DNA of 64,000 nt from Sebastes aleutianus. Lineage: Eukaryota > Chordata > Actinopteri > Perciformes > Sebastidae. Location of the stretch: NCBI GenBank assembly GCA_916700875.1, contig CAKAKS010000066.1:3141742-3205741 (forward strand), read 5' to 3'. The notes beneath the pieces are model-generated. The model was not told the origin of the DNA. It worked only from the letters and a program-made list of their open reading frames with translations, and did not search any database. How positions within the stretch are numbered: the first letter of the stretch is position 1; each line of letters begins with the position of its first letter. Below are positions 23,048 through 34,439 of the stretch, in pieces. A program made the position numbers and the translations under genes.

Positions 23048-23522
23048 TGCTATATTTTGGCAATGAAAAACTGTCATGGCCATTTTCAAAGAGGTCCCCT
23101 GACCTCTGACCTCCAGATATGTGAATGTAAATGGGTTCTATGGGTACCCACGAGTCTCCCCTTTACAGACATGCCCACTTCATGATAATCACATGCAGTT
23201 TGGGGCAAGTCATAGTCAAGTCAACACACTGACACACTGACAGCTGTTGTTGCCTGTTGGGCTGCAGTTTGCCATGTTATGATTTGAGCATATTGTTTTA
23301 TGCTAAATGCAGTACCTGTGAGGGTTTCTGGACAATATCTGTCATTGTTTTGTGTTGTTAATTGATTTCCTATAATAATTATATACATACATTTGCATAA
23401 AGCAGCATATTTGCCCACTCCCATGTTGATAAGAGTGTTAAATACTTGACAAATCTCCCTTTAAGGTGCATTTTGAACAGATAAAAAAATGTGCGATTAA
23501 TTTGTGATTTGTGACAGCCCTA
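23048..23522 (+). mobile_element. Family A hAT-type MITE, 5'-truncated
   Basis: Begins inside the element (TATATTTTGGCAATGAAAAA) and follows family A to a right end of GTGACAGCCCTA. About 475 bases remain. The TTAACGC-rich left third is missing. Confidence 0.88.
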
Positions 23523-23860
23523 ATTTAAACACTACAAGAGTTGATTTCACACAACTTTAACCAAAATCAAGAGAAAATTTCAATGAAATCAGCTGTTTGG
23601 TTGAAAGTAAGATCTTGTGACGTTCCTTACGAGACCATAGAGACGTAACACCATGTGCTTAAAATCAATTGTCGATTTTTCCCGTTCTCGTTCACATGTC
23701 TCCTGGTGGATCATGTTTTAATAAACCCCTCCGTACGTCCTCTTGACCCTGCCGTGTCACCGTCTCCTCCTCCTGTCTGTCCCCCAACGCTCCCAGTCAC
23801 CTCACCTTAAAAAGGAGGAGGCCACAGATCAATACGTTTGATGGGGAGGCAATAAGCAGC
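23523..23860. other. Unclassified non-coding DNA
   Basis: No gene or repeat recognised; pyrimidine-rich near 23755-23800. Confidence 0.5.
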
Positions 23861-23869
23861 CCTATTAAG

Positions 23870-24480
23870 TGACAAAGGTTTACTCTGTAACAGCTGGGCT
23901 GGCGCGAGAGCCGAGCTTGTCTGACTAATGAATCGTGAAACAATCAGGCAGTAGCCATTTGTGTTTAGATCTGTAAATATGGCGCGGTACAAGTGCCAGA
24001 CCATCGCTGGCACTCCAGCTGGGGCCACAGATGGTCTGGATTGGAGGCGAGGCGCAGGCAAACCGTTAGCTCCTCCGGCCCACACTGCACCGCACCTCCT
24101 CTGTCTCTGAGTGACAACTTCACTTTCGCGCTAACTTAGCCCGCCTGCCCCACATTGGGAGCCAGGATTTGGTAAAAAAAAAACCTGACAGCTCCTGAAT
24201 GGGAGCCCAGCCGATGAGCAGTCTTGCTGCAATCCGGCAGAGGGAACCAGGGGGAGGAGAGAGCCAGGCGAAAAAAGAGAAGAGCAATGATGATCCTGCT
24301 ATTTAAAGACATGATCAACCTAATTAACCTTGGGATGCCAATGACTAATTCTGAGGTGGCTGCTCCTCCGCCACAAGAGCGGCGAGGTGGAGGCCTCATA
24401 AATCTCACTAATAAGAAGCACTTTCTCAAATAGGAGGAACAACGGCGGGCGCGCAGGCTGGTCATTATTTGGAAGAGGAT
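23870..24480. promoter_or_regulatory. Candidate conserved non-coding block
   Basis: Unique DNA of about 600 bases. It has TTTGTGTTTAGATCTGTAAA (forkhead-like), two copies of a TGGCACTCCAGCTGG-type E-box motif and ATCAACCTAATTAACCTTGG. Further on are CAATGACTAATTCTGAGG and CCTCATAAATCTCACTAATA. Together with the block at 21985 it is the best enhancer candidate of the window. Reverse frames here have no domain. Confidence 0.38.
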
Positions 24481-25652
24481 TGAGAATACTGTATGTGGTG
24501 TTCTTATCAGTTAAGCCGGGGGAAGGAGGCGGCTGGTAATGTGGCGGAGATGGGCTGTATTTCACCCGGCGACAGCTGAGTAAACACAGAAACATTCAAA
24601 TAGACAAATAAGAATTCATTTCAAAGACCTTTTGTCATTTACCCGCACAAATGATTGAAATAGAGAGAGGTGGAGGGGTGGTGGTGGTGGTGGTGGGGGG
24701 TGCGTCCTTGAAGATAGAGCTACGAGAGAGATGAGAGGTTTATTTAATCTATTTTCAAGGTAAAATGATCTTCCGGCGCTTTGCTCTACAACATTTGGTG
24801 CAGCGAATGTGAAAGCGGTACAAAGCCATTACAATGCCCCCAAGTCTATTAAACTGAATGACAGACGTTGTTTACAACCCCAACTGCTTCTGCAAGCGCA
24901 CCATTATCGCTGCATACTGATGCCGGCGTCAACAGCAGGATTGGCTGTCGTTTACAGACGGACGGAAACAGAGCGTCTTAAAGAAACATTTATCAGCCCT
25001 TTCTAAAGGATTTGGAAACTGCTAATCACTAGATGGCAGGTTTACCTTCATTACCTCCACCAGCATATTGGCCTTCGGTCGGTCCGTTTCAACAATATAC
25101 TGGCTGATTAAAATACAATACACCGATGTCACATGTTAGTCACATCCAGCACTATAACGCGTTACTTCAGAAGATGTTTAAATGTTTTCTTTGTACTTTT
25201 TACACATACAGAAGGTGAAACACGCCACTATTAAGGACTTTAAAGTAGCTAAATCACATTGCAAGCATTACAGTGGAACAGTATTTATGATTAATTTAAA
25301 TAGTTTTAAAGCACAGTGAAACAAAACACAAACAAAACAATAACCTAGCTAACCTCTCCCATCATTTAAACGCTCACATGACTAGTTTGTGTGTTTTCTG
25401 TTCTGTTGTTTGGGTGTCAGTTAATTAATGGGATATCTCAAAATCTTTAGGAGATTTCAATTAATAGAATTTAGATCATGGGCTACAAAAAACAAGAAGT
25501 TGTCTTTGCTGCATTGTTTATAAGATATATATACTTTTTTTCCCCCATGGTCTTTGTTATTTAAGCTTCCAATAAGCACTGAGTAATATAAATTCAAGCT
25601 ACAATAGATATGAGACCCATCAAAATACATACAAAATAAATATTATTATAAT
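24481..25652. other. Unclassified non-coding DNA
   Basis: No gene found. Includes a (GGT)n run at 24670-24701 and AT-rich sequence before the family A copy. The stretch 24780-25010 is unique and open in one frame but without a domain. Confidence 0.45.
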
Positions 25653-26334
25653 TAGGGCTGTCAATCGATTAAAATATTTGATTGCGATTAATCGCATGAC
25701 TGTCCATAGTTAAACATGATAAATTGCAACTTAATCATTTTTTATCTGTTCAAAATGTACCTTAAAGGGAGATTTGTCAAGTATTTAACACTCTTCTCAA
25801 CATGGGAGTGGACAAATATGCTGCTTTATGCAAATGTATGTATATATTTATTATTGTAAATCAATGAACAACACAAAACAATGACAGATATTGTCCAGAA
25901 GCCCTCACAGGTACTGCATTTAGCATAAAACAATATGCTCCAATCATAACATGGCAAACTGCAGCCCAACAGGCAACAACAGCTGTCAGTGTGTCAGTGT
26001 GCTGACTTGACTATGACTTGCCCCAAACTGCATGTGATTATCATGAAGTGGGCATGTCTGTAAAGGGGAGACTCGTGGGTACCCATAGAACCCATTTACA
26101 TTCACACATCTGGAGGTCAGAGGTCAAGGGACCCCTTTGAAAATGGACATGACAGTTTTTCCTCGCCAAAATTTAGCGTAAGTTTGGAGCATTATTTAAC
26201 CAGTTTTCTTAAAACTGAGCCTGCTACCCCCTCCGGAAGATCGCTATCGCAAATTGTGTTAATGCATGAAAGAAATTAGTGGTGTGGAAGCGAATTTGCG
26301 TTAACGCGTTATTGTGTTAACTTTGACAGCCCTA
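25653..26334 (-). mobile_element. Family A hAT-type MITE, full length, reverse
   Basis: About 682 bp with perfect ends: TAGGGCTGTCAATCG at the left and TTGACAGCCCTA at the right. The TTAACGC-rich segment lies at the right, so the orientation is opposite to 11905. The flanks are AT-rich and give no clear target-site duplication. It can serve as the local reference copy. Confidence 0.92.
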
Positions 26335-26340
26335 ATATAT

Positions 26341-26393
26341 ATATTATTAAATAAAATAAAAAAACAAGGAAAGAAATAAAACAAAGACAAAAA

Positions 26394-26432
<39 letters not shown>

Positions 26433-26482
26433 AAAAAAATAAAAAATAATAAAAATAATAATAATAATAATAATAATAATAA
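26341..26482. repeat. Compound AT-rich microsatellite
   Basis: (AAAT)n at 26391-26432 followed by A-rich sequence and (AAT)n to 26482. It lies directly against the end of the family A element. Confidence 0.95.
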
Positions 26483-26930
26483 AGGGGATCAAAAAAATGA
26501 GATAAAGAAATGTAATATGTATGTATCCCATAAAAAAATATCACTTATAGTTATTTTGATCCAAATCCAAAAGCATTTCTAAACATTTTCCGTTCCTAAA
26601 ATAACATATTGTGCTTAAAGGACTGTGCAGTCTCAGTGTTGAGTTTGAATTCTGCATTTTGTTTTTGAGTTAATTTGGCATCTTAAAGCTCTGCTTGCTG
26701 TTTCATATTGCTGTAAAAAAAATCACATAAGAAAGTAGTGATAACTATGGCGATCAACTGCAGTTTAATTCAACAAATATGAGCCACATTTGCATTTATC
26801 TTTGCATCTATTTATCTATTTAAAAGGTCCTTTATCATGAGGTGTTTACATTATTTTGTCAAACCCATTCACCTCTTACATAAGTGCAGCTTTTACAGTA
26901 ACGGCACCCCATTGACATTCAGATGTTCTC
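26483..26930. other. AT-rich non-coding DNA
   Basis: No feature supported. Confidence 0.5.
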
Positions 26931-27400
26931 CTTAAAGCCACCACACAGAGTCTGGATGTTCTGCTCTGCTCATGTGCAGGAGGGATATTTATGGGCGTCT
27001 AAATGTGCACGAGCAGGTCTGCAGAGCCTTTTGTTTCTCAGTGGTAATAAGGCCCGGCCCCAGACCTACTGACTGTCCTTGCCCCCTCAGTCCTGCGAAT
27101 ACAAACCTAAGCAATGGAACTTTTTGCGCAACGTTAACTGTCACGACCCGCGGCGGCAGCGGCGGCTGGAAATGGCTTAACTAAACTGTCAGATCTAATA
27201 AAGCCAATAAAGGGATCAGATAAATGTTTATTACATAGTGGGAAAAGATCATTTCTGGACAGAAATTGAGGATGACCTTTCCGGATAATTCCTCTCTCTC
27301 TCTCTCTCTCTCCCCCCCGCCTCCTCCTCCTGCTGGATAAATCACTGGGTCCCTTTTGTTTCACGGCTGATGGAGCCCTGCTGACGTGGGATTGTTAAAA
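26931..27400. promoter_or_regulatory. Possible regulatory block
   Basis: Unique, mostly balanced sequence with several motifs (GGATATTTATGGGCGTCTAA, GTAATAAGGCC, CCAATAAAGGGATC) and a short CT run at 27293-27313. No exon supported. Weak candidate. Confidence 0.2.
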
Positions 27401-27869
27401 CCTCGCTGGCTCTTCTTTCTTTGTCTCCCCAATTACAGGAGCCCTCTGAGTCTGAACGCTACCTCACCGTACCGACAGCGGCAGGCTGCTGTTCCCCCGC
27501 TGCTGCTACTACAGTCACATAACATAACACCTGAGTCTAAATGCAGATAGAGCCTCGTTTTAATTTAATATCTGCTGCACTTCTGCAACATTAATGCTCT
27601 GAAAATTAAACTTAAAAGATGTTACAAGTAGTCTTGTTGGGACAGTAACTGATTAAAAATCAGAAAACTGATGTGTTTTATTAAAATAAACCTTAATGTG
27701 GTTCTTCTGGATAACATTGGAGAATAAATTGTAGTAGTAATGCAGCATGTGTGTAATTTAAAAACATGAAGAACAACGTTTACAAAGGCTACAACTGCAT
27801 ATTTTAATGAGGAGTTTTATCGAAGAGTTATCAGTTAACTCAGCAAACTATTGAAATAACAGTTCTTGT
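27401..27869. other. Unclassified non-coding DNA
   Basis: AT-rich sequence without a gene or clear repeat. Confidence 0.5.
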
Positions 27870-28710
27870 TAAAGTAAATACAACAAGCCCCAGTGGAAAT
27901 GCACATATCTTGGTACATCTAAATAGATTAATGGGACTCAATGGAAGTATCAGAAATTGCTTGTTAACAGCGACACCTGTGGCCGTTAAGTCAACGAAAG
28001 TCAGCGTCCTGTTGCTCGCGCTTGTGCTCGCTCTAAATAGACATGAACGAGCATCGCTCAAAACAGTGAGGCGACACACGTCAGCTAAAAGCACAATATC
28101 ACTCTGCTTGGCAGTAATGTTAGCTGACCAGACGAAGGTCTCTCCATGAATCGATGCTGATACTGTCTTTTCCTGCTTCAGCCTCCCAACCGCGGTCAGA
28201 AGGAACTGGGGAGACACTGGAGTTTTGGTCGGAGACGATAACGTTTCTCGCTCCGGTGCCCCGTCACTTCACAAGACACGGGAAACCTCTGTTGGTCTGG
28301 AGGAGCTGCAGCAGTTATTTCTGCACAAACGTCCACTGTACATTCACTAGATATTCTCAGAGCTAAACTAACTCTTCTGCAGTGTGTAGTGTGCGCGCAT
28401 GCACGTGAGAGTGGAGCGAAAGAGCGAGTGAGAACGAGCGCGGTGTGTGAGTGAAGACAGGCAGGCAGAGGAGCAGAGTACAGCATAGACTCCGGCCCTG
28501 GAGACCAAAGCTACGATCTCCCCCGCGTCCTCCGACCGCGGCCAACACTGTTTAACAGACGGGCTTCACTAGATACAACCAAGAGGTTTTGGTGGTTCCG
28601 TGAAGTTTGTGTTGGAGTCTGAGTCTGAACAGCGTAAACACACGCGAGCGCGCATGGGACACCGACCCGGGTGATTTATACGTGTAAGAAGTTACAAACA
28701 GTCCCTTTAA
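27870..28710. mobile_element. CpG-containing dispersed repeat with TTAA end
   Basis: The right end is GTTACAAACAGTCCCTTTAA. Inside are GGAAACCTCTGTTGGTCTGG, AGCTGCAGCAGTTATTTCTG and CACGTGAGAGTGGAGCGAAA. I recognise this as a dispersed percomorph repeat. The expected matching left end is not clear; a TTAAAG at 27868 is only weakly similar, so the left border is uncertain. Its CpG richness could be mistaken for a promoter. Confidence 0.5.
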
Positions 28711-29490
28711 GCCTGTCTTTTTTATTCTGTATTTTATCGCACTATTGTGGTTGTCTGCTGTAAAGAAGAATAGTGCTCTATAAATACATCTTATTATTAT
28801 TATATTATATTATAGAAGCAGCATCTCGTGACCATAAGAAGAACAGCAGCTTTAAACACTTACAACATTTTTTTTGCCAAGTTTGCTACTCAGATAATAC
28901 CTCTGTATTGTGTATGTAAAGTATTACCAAGTAAAGTCCAAGTACACAAAGTCAAAAAGCAGAAGTGTTCATTATTAATGTAGAGGATGGGGGGGGGGGG
29001 TGACTGGACTCGGTCTTATAGTTCAAACCGATGTAAAATTAAAGCCTTACACAGAAAACCTGTAACACTCATCAAATATGGATGACGACACCCCCCCACC
29101 TCACGGGTTCACATCAACAGATGTGGCGTGATGAGATCAGGTTAGGGGGGGCGTTGGAAGACGCTTCCTTACCGACCCGTCCCCCTTTATTTTCCCCTCA
29201 GAAACCCCCCCTCCATCTTCCCCCCGTCCTCCCCCCGTCCTCCCCTCCACCCCCGCCCCTCCTTGGCCTGTCCTCTGAGCTACATGTGGCATGGCTGCCT
29301 ACTGCTTCCTGTGACAAGCCAAGCTGTCCGCTGACCACTTCATTTTTGATGTTGGCAGGCGAAACCCGAGCAGTGGCGGCCAATGTGTGTGTGTGTGAGC
29401 GTGCACGAACACACACACACGTGCACACACACTGGGTTCAAGGGAACATCATCCAAGAAGAAGAAGAGTTTCCAAATGACCAAACACAGG
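28711..29490. other. Unclassified non-coding DNA
   Basis: Contains a run of 12 G at 28989-29000, C-rich runs near 29200-29260 and short GT/CA runs near 29384-29431. Frames opened by these runs have no domain. Confidence 0.5.
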
Positions 29491-29494
29491 CTGC

Positions 29495-30240
29495 TTGATG
29501 AGTGTTTGCTTCGCCTCCTCTTTGTTTTCTCTCCATCTCCATCTCACAAGTCCATCATTGTATCTCTGTTTATCTTTCATTCCCTTCCTTTCTTCTTCTC
29601 CTTCTTTCTATTGATATTTATATTTCTGTCGGCCTTGGCTGTTCTTTTTTTCTCTTTGTTTAAGAAGCGTTTCTATGTATTTTCTCTCCTGATATTGTCT
29701 GTCTTGTTTTACTTTCTTCTACTTTCTTTAAGATCTTACTGTCTCCGTGCGTCATCTTTCTCTTTCTTTATAAACTCCTTCTTGCTCTGTCCTTAAATTG
29801 TTTCTTTCCTCCGTTCTCCCTTCCTTTCTTTCTCAAATTATGTCCCTGCAGTTGTCTAATTGTTTGATTCTTATTTTAATTTTATCATTTTCTGTTTTGT
29901 TGTCTATAACTTTCTTTTTTTTGCAGGTCTTGCTTCAGTCTTTGCTTCCTTTTAATCCCTGAGTACAGTATTTTAATGTTGGCCATCCATCCCCTAAGTG
30001 AGTATAATGCTTTGATCATTGTTGTTTTTCTCTGTCCTCCTTTTCTTACTTTATAGTATTTGTCCTCTTTTGCTATCCGTATACTGTCTTTAGTTGATTT
30101 TTCTTTGTTTCTCGTTCTATTTGTTGTCATCGTATGTCTGTTTAATTTGTTTGTTGTCTTTTTCAAATTTTCTTTCTTTCTTTGTCTATCATTTCTTTGG
30201 GGAGTCTTGCTTTACTTCCTTTCTGTATTTTCTTCAATGA
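29495..30240. repeat. Pyrimidine-skewed tract
   Basis: Roughly 745 bases in which the plus strand is dominated by T and C, with many CTTT, TTCT and TTTGTT motifs and few purine runs. There is no strict repeat unit. It looks like an old decayed (CTTT)n-type array. The skew opens long hydrophobic forward frames that are not convincing proteins. Confidence 0.55.
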
Positions 30241-30289
30241 GTATTGACCAAAAATTATGATCTCAGTTCATTTTAACAGCATTTTTTGC

Positions 30290-30800
30290 AGTTCCTGGTT
30301 TCCACGATAGAGTGCTACAGGAATGAGTCCTAAAACCCAGAAATGAGTTCGCATTTTAGCACTTCCTGTTCCTTCGTCTGGAAGTGAATGGGTTTTGAGT
30401 TAGATGCCTGAAATAAGGTCTGTGGTTAACACAAGCTGAAGAGATTTTAACGTTTTGTTCTAGGATATAAAATACATCAATAATTACCCCAGTTTGTCTT
30501 AAAAAAGGCGGTTGCTAACAAGTGGCTAAATGAGACTAAACGTCATCACGCCGACTCGTCCACCTTTACAGCCTCGTTATGTAAAGCTTTTTACTTCTGG
30601 CGATTGCACTTCAGAAATCTTAAAAAGTGGTGTTCATTTGTGGAGATTATCTCGCTGAACAAAACGTGTAAGTATCATAAACGTTTGTTCGCCACAGATT
30701 TTATTTTCTGTAATAATCCAAAACCCAATGAAAAAATCCCGTTGGCTTTTTGTCGAGGGAACCAGGGCGATGCTGACTTCCTGGTTGGACTATAAAAATA
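30290..30800. repeat. Probable dispersed teleost repeat
   Basis: Includes GAAATGAGTTCGCATTTTAG, CATCACGCCGACTCGTCCAC, TTTTTACTTCTGGCGATTGC and CAGGGCGATGCTGACTTCCT. I recognise it as repetitive from percomorph sequence, but no second copy occurs here. Ends approximate. Confidence 0.5.
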
Positions 30801-31489
30801 CATCATCCCTGAAGCACTCTTTGCTTTTCTCTTTGATCTTTTATTTGTCTTGGTTATTTCTCATCATGTAATCAGAGTCACTGGACACCTACAAGTACCC
30901 TGTAATCTGTATCGGTGTCATAGACTGATGTGAGCCTAAAGATATGACAAGGCCTCTGTTTAAGGTCAGACACACATTAGATGTTGGGGTCAGGATAAGA
31001 GGCTCTGATCGGTGCTACCATGCTGGGTTCATGATCTGTGTGTGTGTGTGTGTGTGTGTGTGGTCGGTGCTATAGAGTGAGAGTATATGAGGCAGGAGGG
31101 CCTCACCCAGCCCATTAGATGTGTGCACTGGCCTGTGAGATGTTGTATCACTTTAATTAGCGGGGGGCTGTGGGCCACGGCGGCGTGAGGAGATGGGGAG
31201 AAGGTTGATTGTGTTTTAGTCATTGCCTAAAGCCACGGACACCCCCGCCCTCCCCCTCCACCTCACCCTCCTCACCCCGATCCCGCCAATCCCCTCCTCC
31301 CCATGTAAAAAGTTTTGTCAAGCTCGGCTTCCTCTGTTAAATGACAAGCTGGCTATTGTTTTATTTTGATCATCTTTTTCAGCTTGTTTCAGTCTTGTGG
31401 TTGAGAAATTAAATGTTCTATTCTAATATTTTAATTTACACGACCATGAAAATATCCCCTTCTTCCTTTTTAACCTCACAACATCCCCT
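30801..31489. other. Unclassified non-coding DNA
   Basis: Holds a (GT)n microsatellite at 31037-31062 and a C-rich stretch near 31240-31305. The part at 31100-31220 is unique and includes CTTTAATTAGCG. No gene seen. Confidence 0.45.
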
Positions 31490-31770
31490 TTAATTGCTGC
31501 CACATTTCCATATTAGCAGATCTGTAAGAGCGAGCCGCTCATTTAGCCGTTCTGCCTCCGGCCTCGACTGAATTTGAGAAAACTGGGCAAAACTCAAACG
31601 CTGTCACCCCGTTCTGAATAAATTGCAAAATAATGAACATTTTAGATAAGTACGGCGAATCGGAGCACGCTGAATGCACCCTGGCGGCGAGCCAGCCCCC
31701 GCAGACGGTCAGAGATGGAGCCATAGAGAGCAGGAATGGGGATTGTGGGTAATTGGACTCATTGTCTCAT
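31490..31770. promoter_or_regulatory. Candidate conserved non-coding element
   Basis: Unique balanced block with CATTTCCATATTAGCAGATC, GCTCATTTAGCCG, GAATAAATTGCAAAATAATG and GAATGCACCCTGGCGGCG. No repeats or frame of note. Candidate by texture. Confidence 0.28.
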
Positions 31771-32527
31771 TGTAGGAGCTAATGAAGTGATGCAACCGAA
31801 AGGACGATTCTTTGAGATTGTCTTAAAAGTAATTCAGCAGCTTGTACATCAGACAGTTTATATGAATAACAATAATGAAAACAACATGAGATGTGTTGTA
31901 AAATGATGCAACGTACCAGTTTAAAATATTAAATCAAGCAGAAAATGAAAACAGATTCTCATAATTTTGATGGATAATACTGAAGGTACTCAGCATGCAC
32001 CGAGCTGATTTATGTTGCAGAAATAACTACACATTGCATGTAAGGATTTTCTCCACACATTTTGCTGTTGTTCTAAATTGTATTCCTATATTCTACAAAT
32101 TGTTGATGTAATGAAAAATGATTTTTTTTAACCCTTTTAGATCTCCTCACCGGTCATAGTGTGCACATATATATAACAATATATGCAAAAAAATAATACA
32201 AAAAAATTTATTTCTTCGTATTTTTATATCAAAATTCAATCTTCCTTTAAAACAAAATATGACAAGTGCTCACGTGCTAGTACCAACCACTTTCAACCAA
32301 TAATCTTATGACATCCATCCATCAATCACTCTGCAACTTTTAGCAACAAGGGCAGTCCTCAGTAGCTCCTCAGTAGCTCCGCGTCCACCTTTTAGTGCTC
32401 CAATGAAATGCAAAGGAATTGATTTAAATCCCTCTTGTTACCTTGCATCGCTCAAGTATTATATTTGACTGGGGAATACTCACAGTACAGAAACTAAAGA
32501 TGCTCCAATTTCTGTTTCACTGGAACT
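31771..32527. other. AT-rich non-coding DNA
   Basis: No gene or repeat copy recognised. A short duplicated CTCAGTAGCTC occurs near 32357-32380. Confidence 0.5.
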
Positions 32528-32909
32528 TTAAAGGGGAACAATATATATAACATGATGGAAAAAATACTGCAACCTGCTCATGTACGCGCATATTTCGAGG
32601 GTGTGCCTGGAAACCATAAGGTGGCAGAGTCATCACGGCAAACAGTTACTGCCCGTCAGTGGCGATATGAATGGAGTACAGAATTTCAACAACATTTTCA
32701 ATATAAATAAACATACTTTCTGAAACTATTTCATGTCAACAATAAACACTTATAAGAAAGGGAAACTGTTTCATACCTTTCTGACTTCTTTTGTTATCCA
32801 GTTATAGTTTATGCAAGTGCTGTCCACTGGAACAGAGAAATCCAAGACCGGATTTTAGCAGCAGCTAGCCTGTAGCAGCTTGTAGTTTCCACAGTGATGG
32901 TACCAGTAA

Positions 32910-33428
32910 TGGTATGTGTCCACCACAGTGTTTTTTATCGCGAGGGCACGCGCCGCTTCCCAGCATTGGACGCTTGGTGGGCTGCCACTAGACGCAACAC
33001 ACTCGGCACCTGATTGGACGAACGCTTTCCTTCGTGGGCTGCTGCTCCCAGCTTTCAAACCGGAAACAATATGGCGGCTCGTTTGAAAACTTTCTTCTCT
33101 TATTTCACGTAAAAAGTTCACTGAAATGTGTTTCTGAAAAAACTTGTGCCGAGAAATAAGCCATGCAGTTGCTTAATCTGTCTTTACTTTGATTTGACAA
33201 CGCTTATTTTAAAAGATTCTCGGGAGTTTCGAGAGGCGGCGAGTCGCGTCGGACGCCCGTGATTTGCATAAAGATGACTAGACCTCAACTTTATGCAAAT
33301 GAGGAACGGGCGTCATGACGCTCCATCTTTCGAATCGCGCCGCCACACTACCAGAATGCATTGCATGGCTGCTTACATAGACAATGAATGGGAAGCGTGG
33401 AAAGGACGGATCCTGTGGACACGTACCA
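32910..33428. mobile_element. Nested inverted-repeat element, 519 bp
   Basis: The left end is TGGTATGTGTCCACCACAG; the right end, reverse complemented, is TGGTACGTGTCCACAGGATC. Both sides then share CGCTTCCCA at similar distance. It sits inside the larger element at 32528-34091. It also contains the fold-back at 33233-33344 and a CATTGCATGGCTGCTTACAT stretch. Confidence 0.6.
33233..33344. repeat. Fold-back hairpin inside the nested element
   Basis: The left arm carries GACGCCCGTGATTTGCATAA then AG; the right arm, reverse complemented, carries GACGCCCGTTCCTCATTTGC then ATAAAG. Outer parts of both arms share GGCGGCG. A loop of about a dozen bases around GACTAGACCT separates them. Each arm has an octamer-like ATTTGCAT. 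Confidence 0.75.
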
Positions 33429-34091
33429 TAAGGCATCTCAGACTATTCCAATCCGCACTCTACCTGGTCAACAAAAATCTAGTACTGTAGTTATGGAATT
33501 AGCGATAGCTAACTGTGGAGGCAATTTCTGTAAAGAAGGATTCGAAAATCAAGAGAGAGTCTTTTAAAGGTTTAATAAACACTTGCAAGTGGGCAAACAA
33601 CCATCAACATAAATGTTCAGGGCTGAGAGCCCTGAGTCTCTCCGTTTCGTGACATTTATACCCTTGCGTGCATGCTCACAGTCGTATATATCACATTGCC
33701 TGTCTGACTGACACTTCTGTCCATTTAGGGTTACTTGTCCTCAAATAGGTGCTACAAGTTCGTTGACTAAGTATGCAACACCGAAACAGAAATAGGCCTT
33801 AAGGGCAATGAGTGTCACCTGTCATGACCTTAGGAATGTGCAGCATGTTTGTATTTTTCCAGCACACTAACGCAATTTTATTATCTAACTTGCTAGCTAG
33901 CAATATGATGTGCCTGTCGCTAGCATGGTCGCTATAGCCACAGGATGACCGTCACAACATGCGCTGAAATCCTGTCATGGATTGCTCCGTGACGTTGCCA
34001 CCTCGTGGTTTTGAGTTGCAGTATTTTTTCCATCATGTTAAATAGCCTCCATGAATAATATCATTAATAAATGTCCGTTGGTCCCCTTTAA

Positions 34092-34439
34092 AATACTGAA
34101 AAAATGTACCACAAAATTAGGAATGATGATTGCTCTTAAAGTCATAGTATTGCATAAACTTTTTGGTTTGAAAATAATTAATAATAACATGTAATAAAAA
34201 GATATCTTCTCATTTTACTTTTCGGTTCATTTTTTCTCCACATGTATTTTAACACCAAGCTAAATATAGTAAACCGCTTCCTCCAAATAACAAAAGCAGC
34301 TTTCATTATAAAGTGACTGAGTCCTCACCATGGCAGTAACACGCTGTGATACACGTCGCAATGATTTCCTGTCAGAGGTCACGTTTAAAAAACACAAGCA
34401 CACACCAGGAAACACTGAAGATTGATGTCAGAGGTGAAA
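34092..34439. other. AT-rich non-coding DNA
   Basis: No feature supported. Confidence 0.5.

Larger units (their letters stand above)
32528..34091. mobile_element. TTAA-flanked element of 1564 bp
   Basis: The left end reads TTAAAGGGGAACAATATATA, then AACATGATGGAAAAAATACT and GCAAC. The right end, reverse complemented, reads TTAAAGGGGACCAACGGACA and later AACATGATGGAAAAAATACT and GCAAC. A third shared block is AGGTGGCA..GTCA..CACGG. These are imperfect terminal inverted repeats of about 110-130 bp, with TTAA at each edge, which suggests a piggyBac-like or similar non-autonomous element. No transposase remains. Another element is nested inside at 32910-33428. Confidence 0.75.

Noticed and set aside
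25040..25110. LINE 3' fragment like that at 9266
   Set aside because: Only a short CATTACCTCCACCAGCATAT string resembles such repeats; too little to call.
28180..28710. CpG-island promoter
   Set aside because: The sequence matches a dispersed repeat that I recognise and ends in a TTAA-type terminus, so its CpG content is explained by the repeat.
29082..29796. Two forward open frames of about 138 codons
   Set aside because: Driven by C-runs, GT/CA runs and the pyrimidine-skewed tract; hydrophobic Phe/Leu/Ser sequence with no motif.
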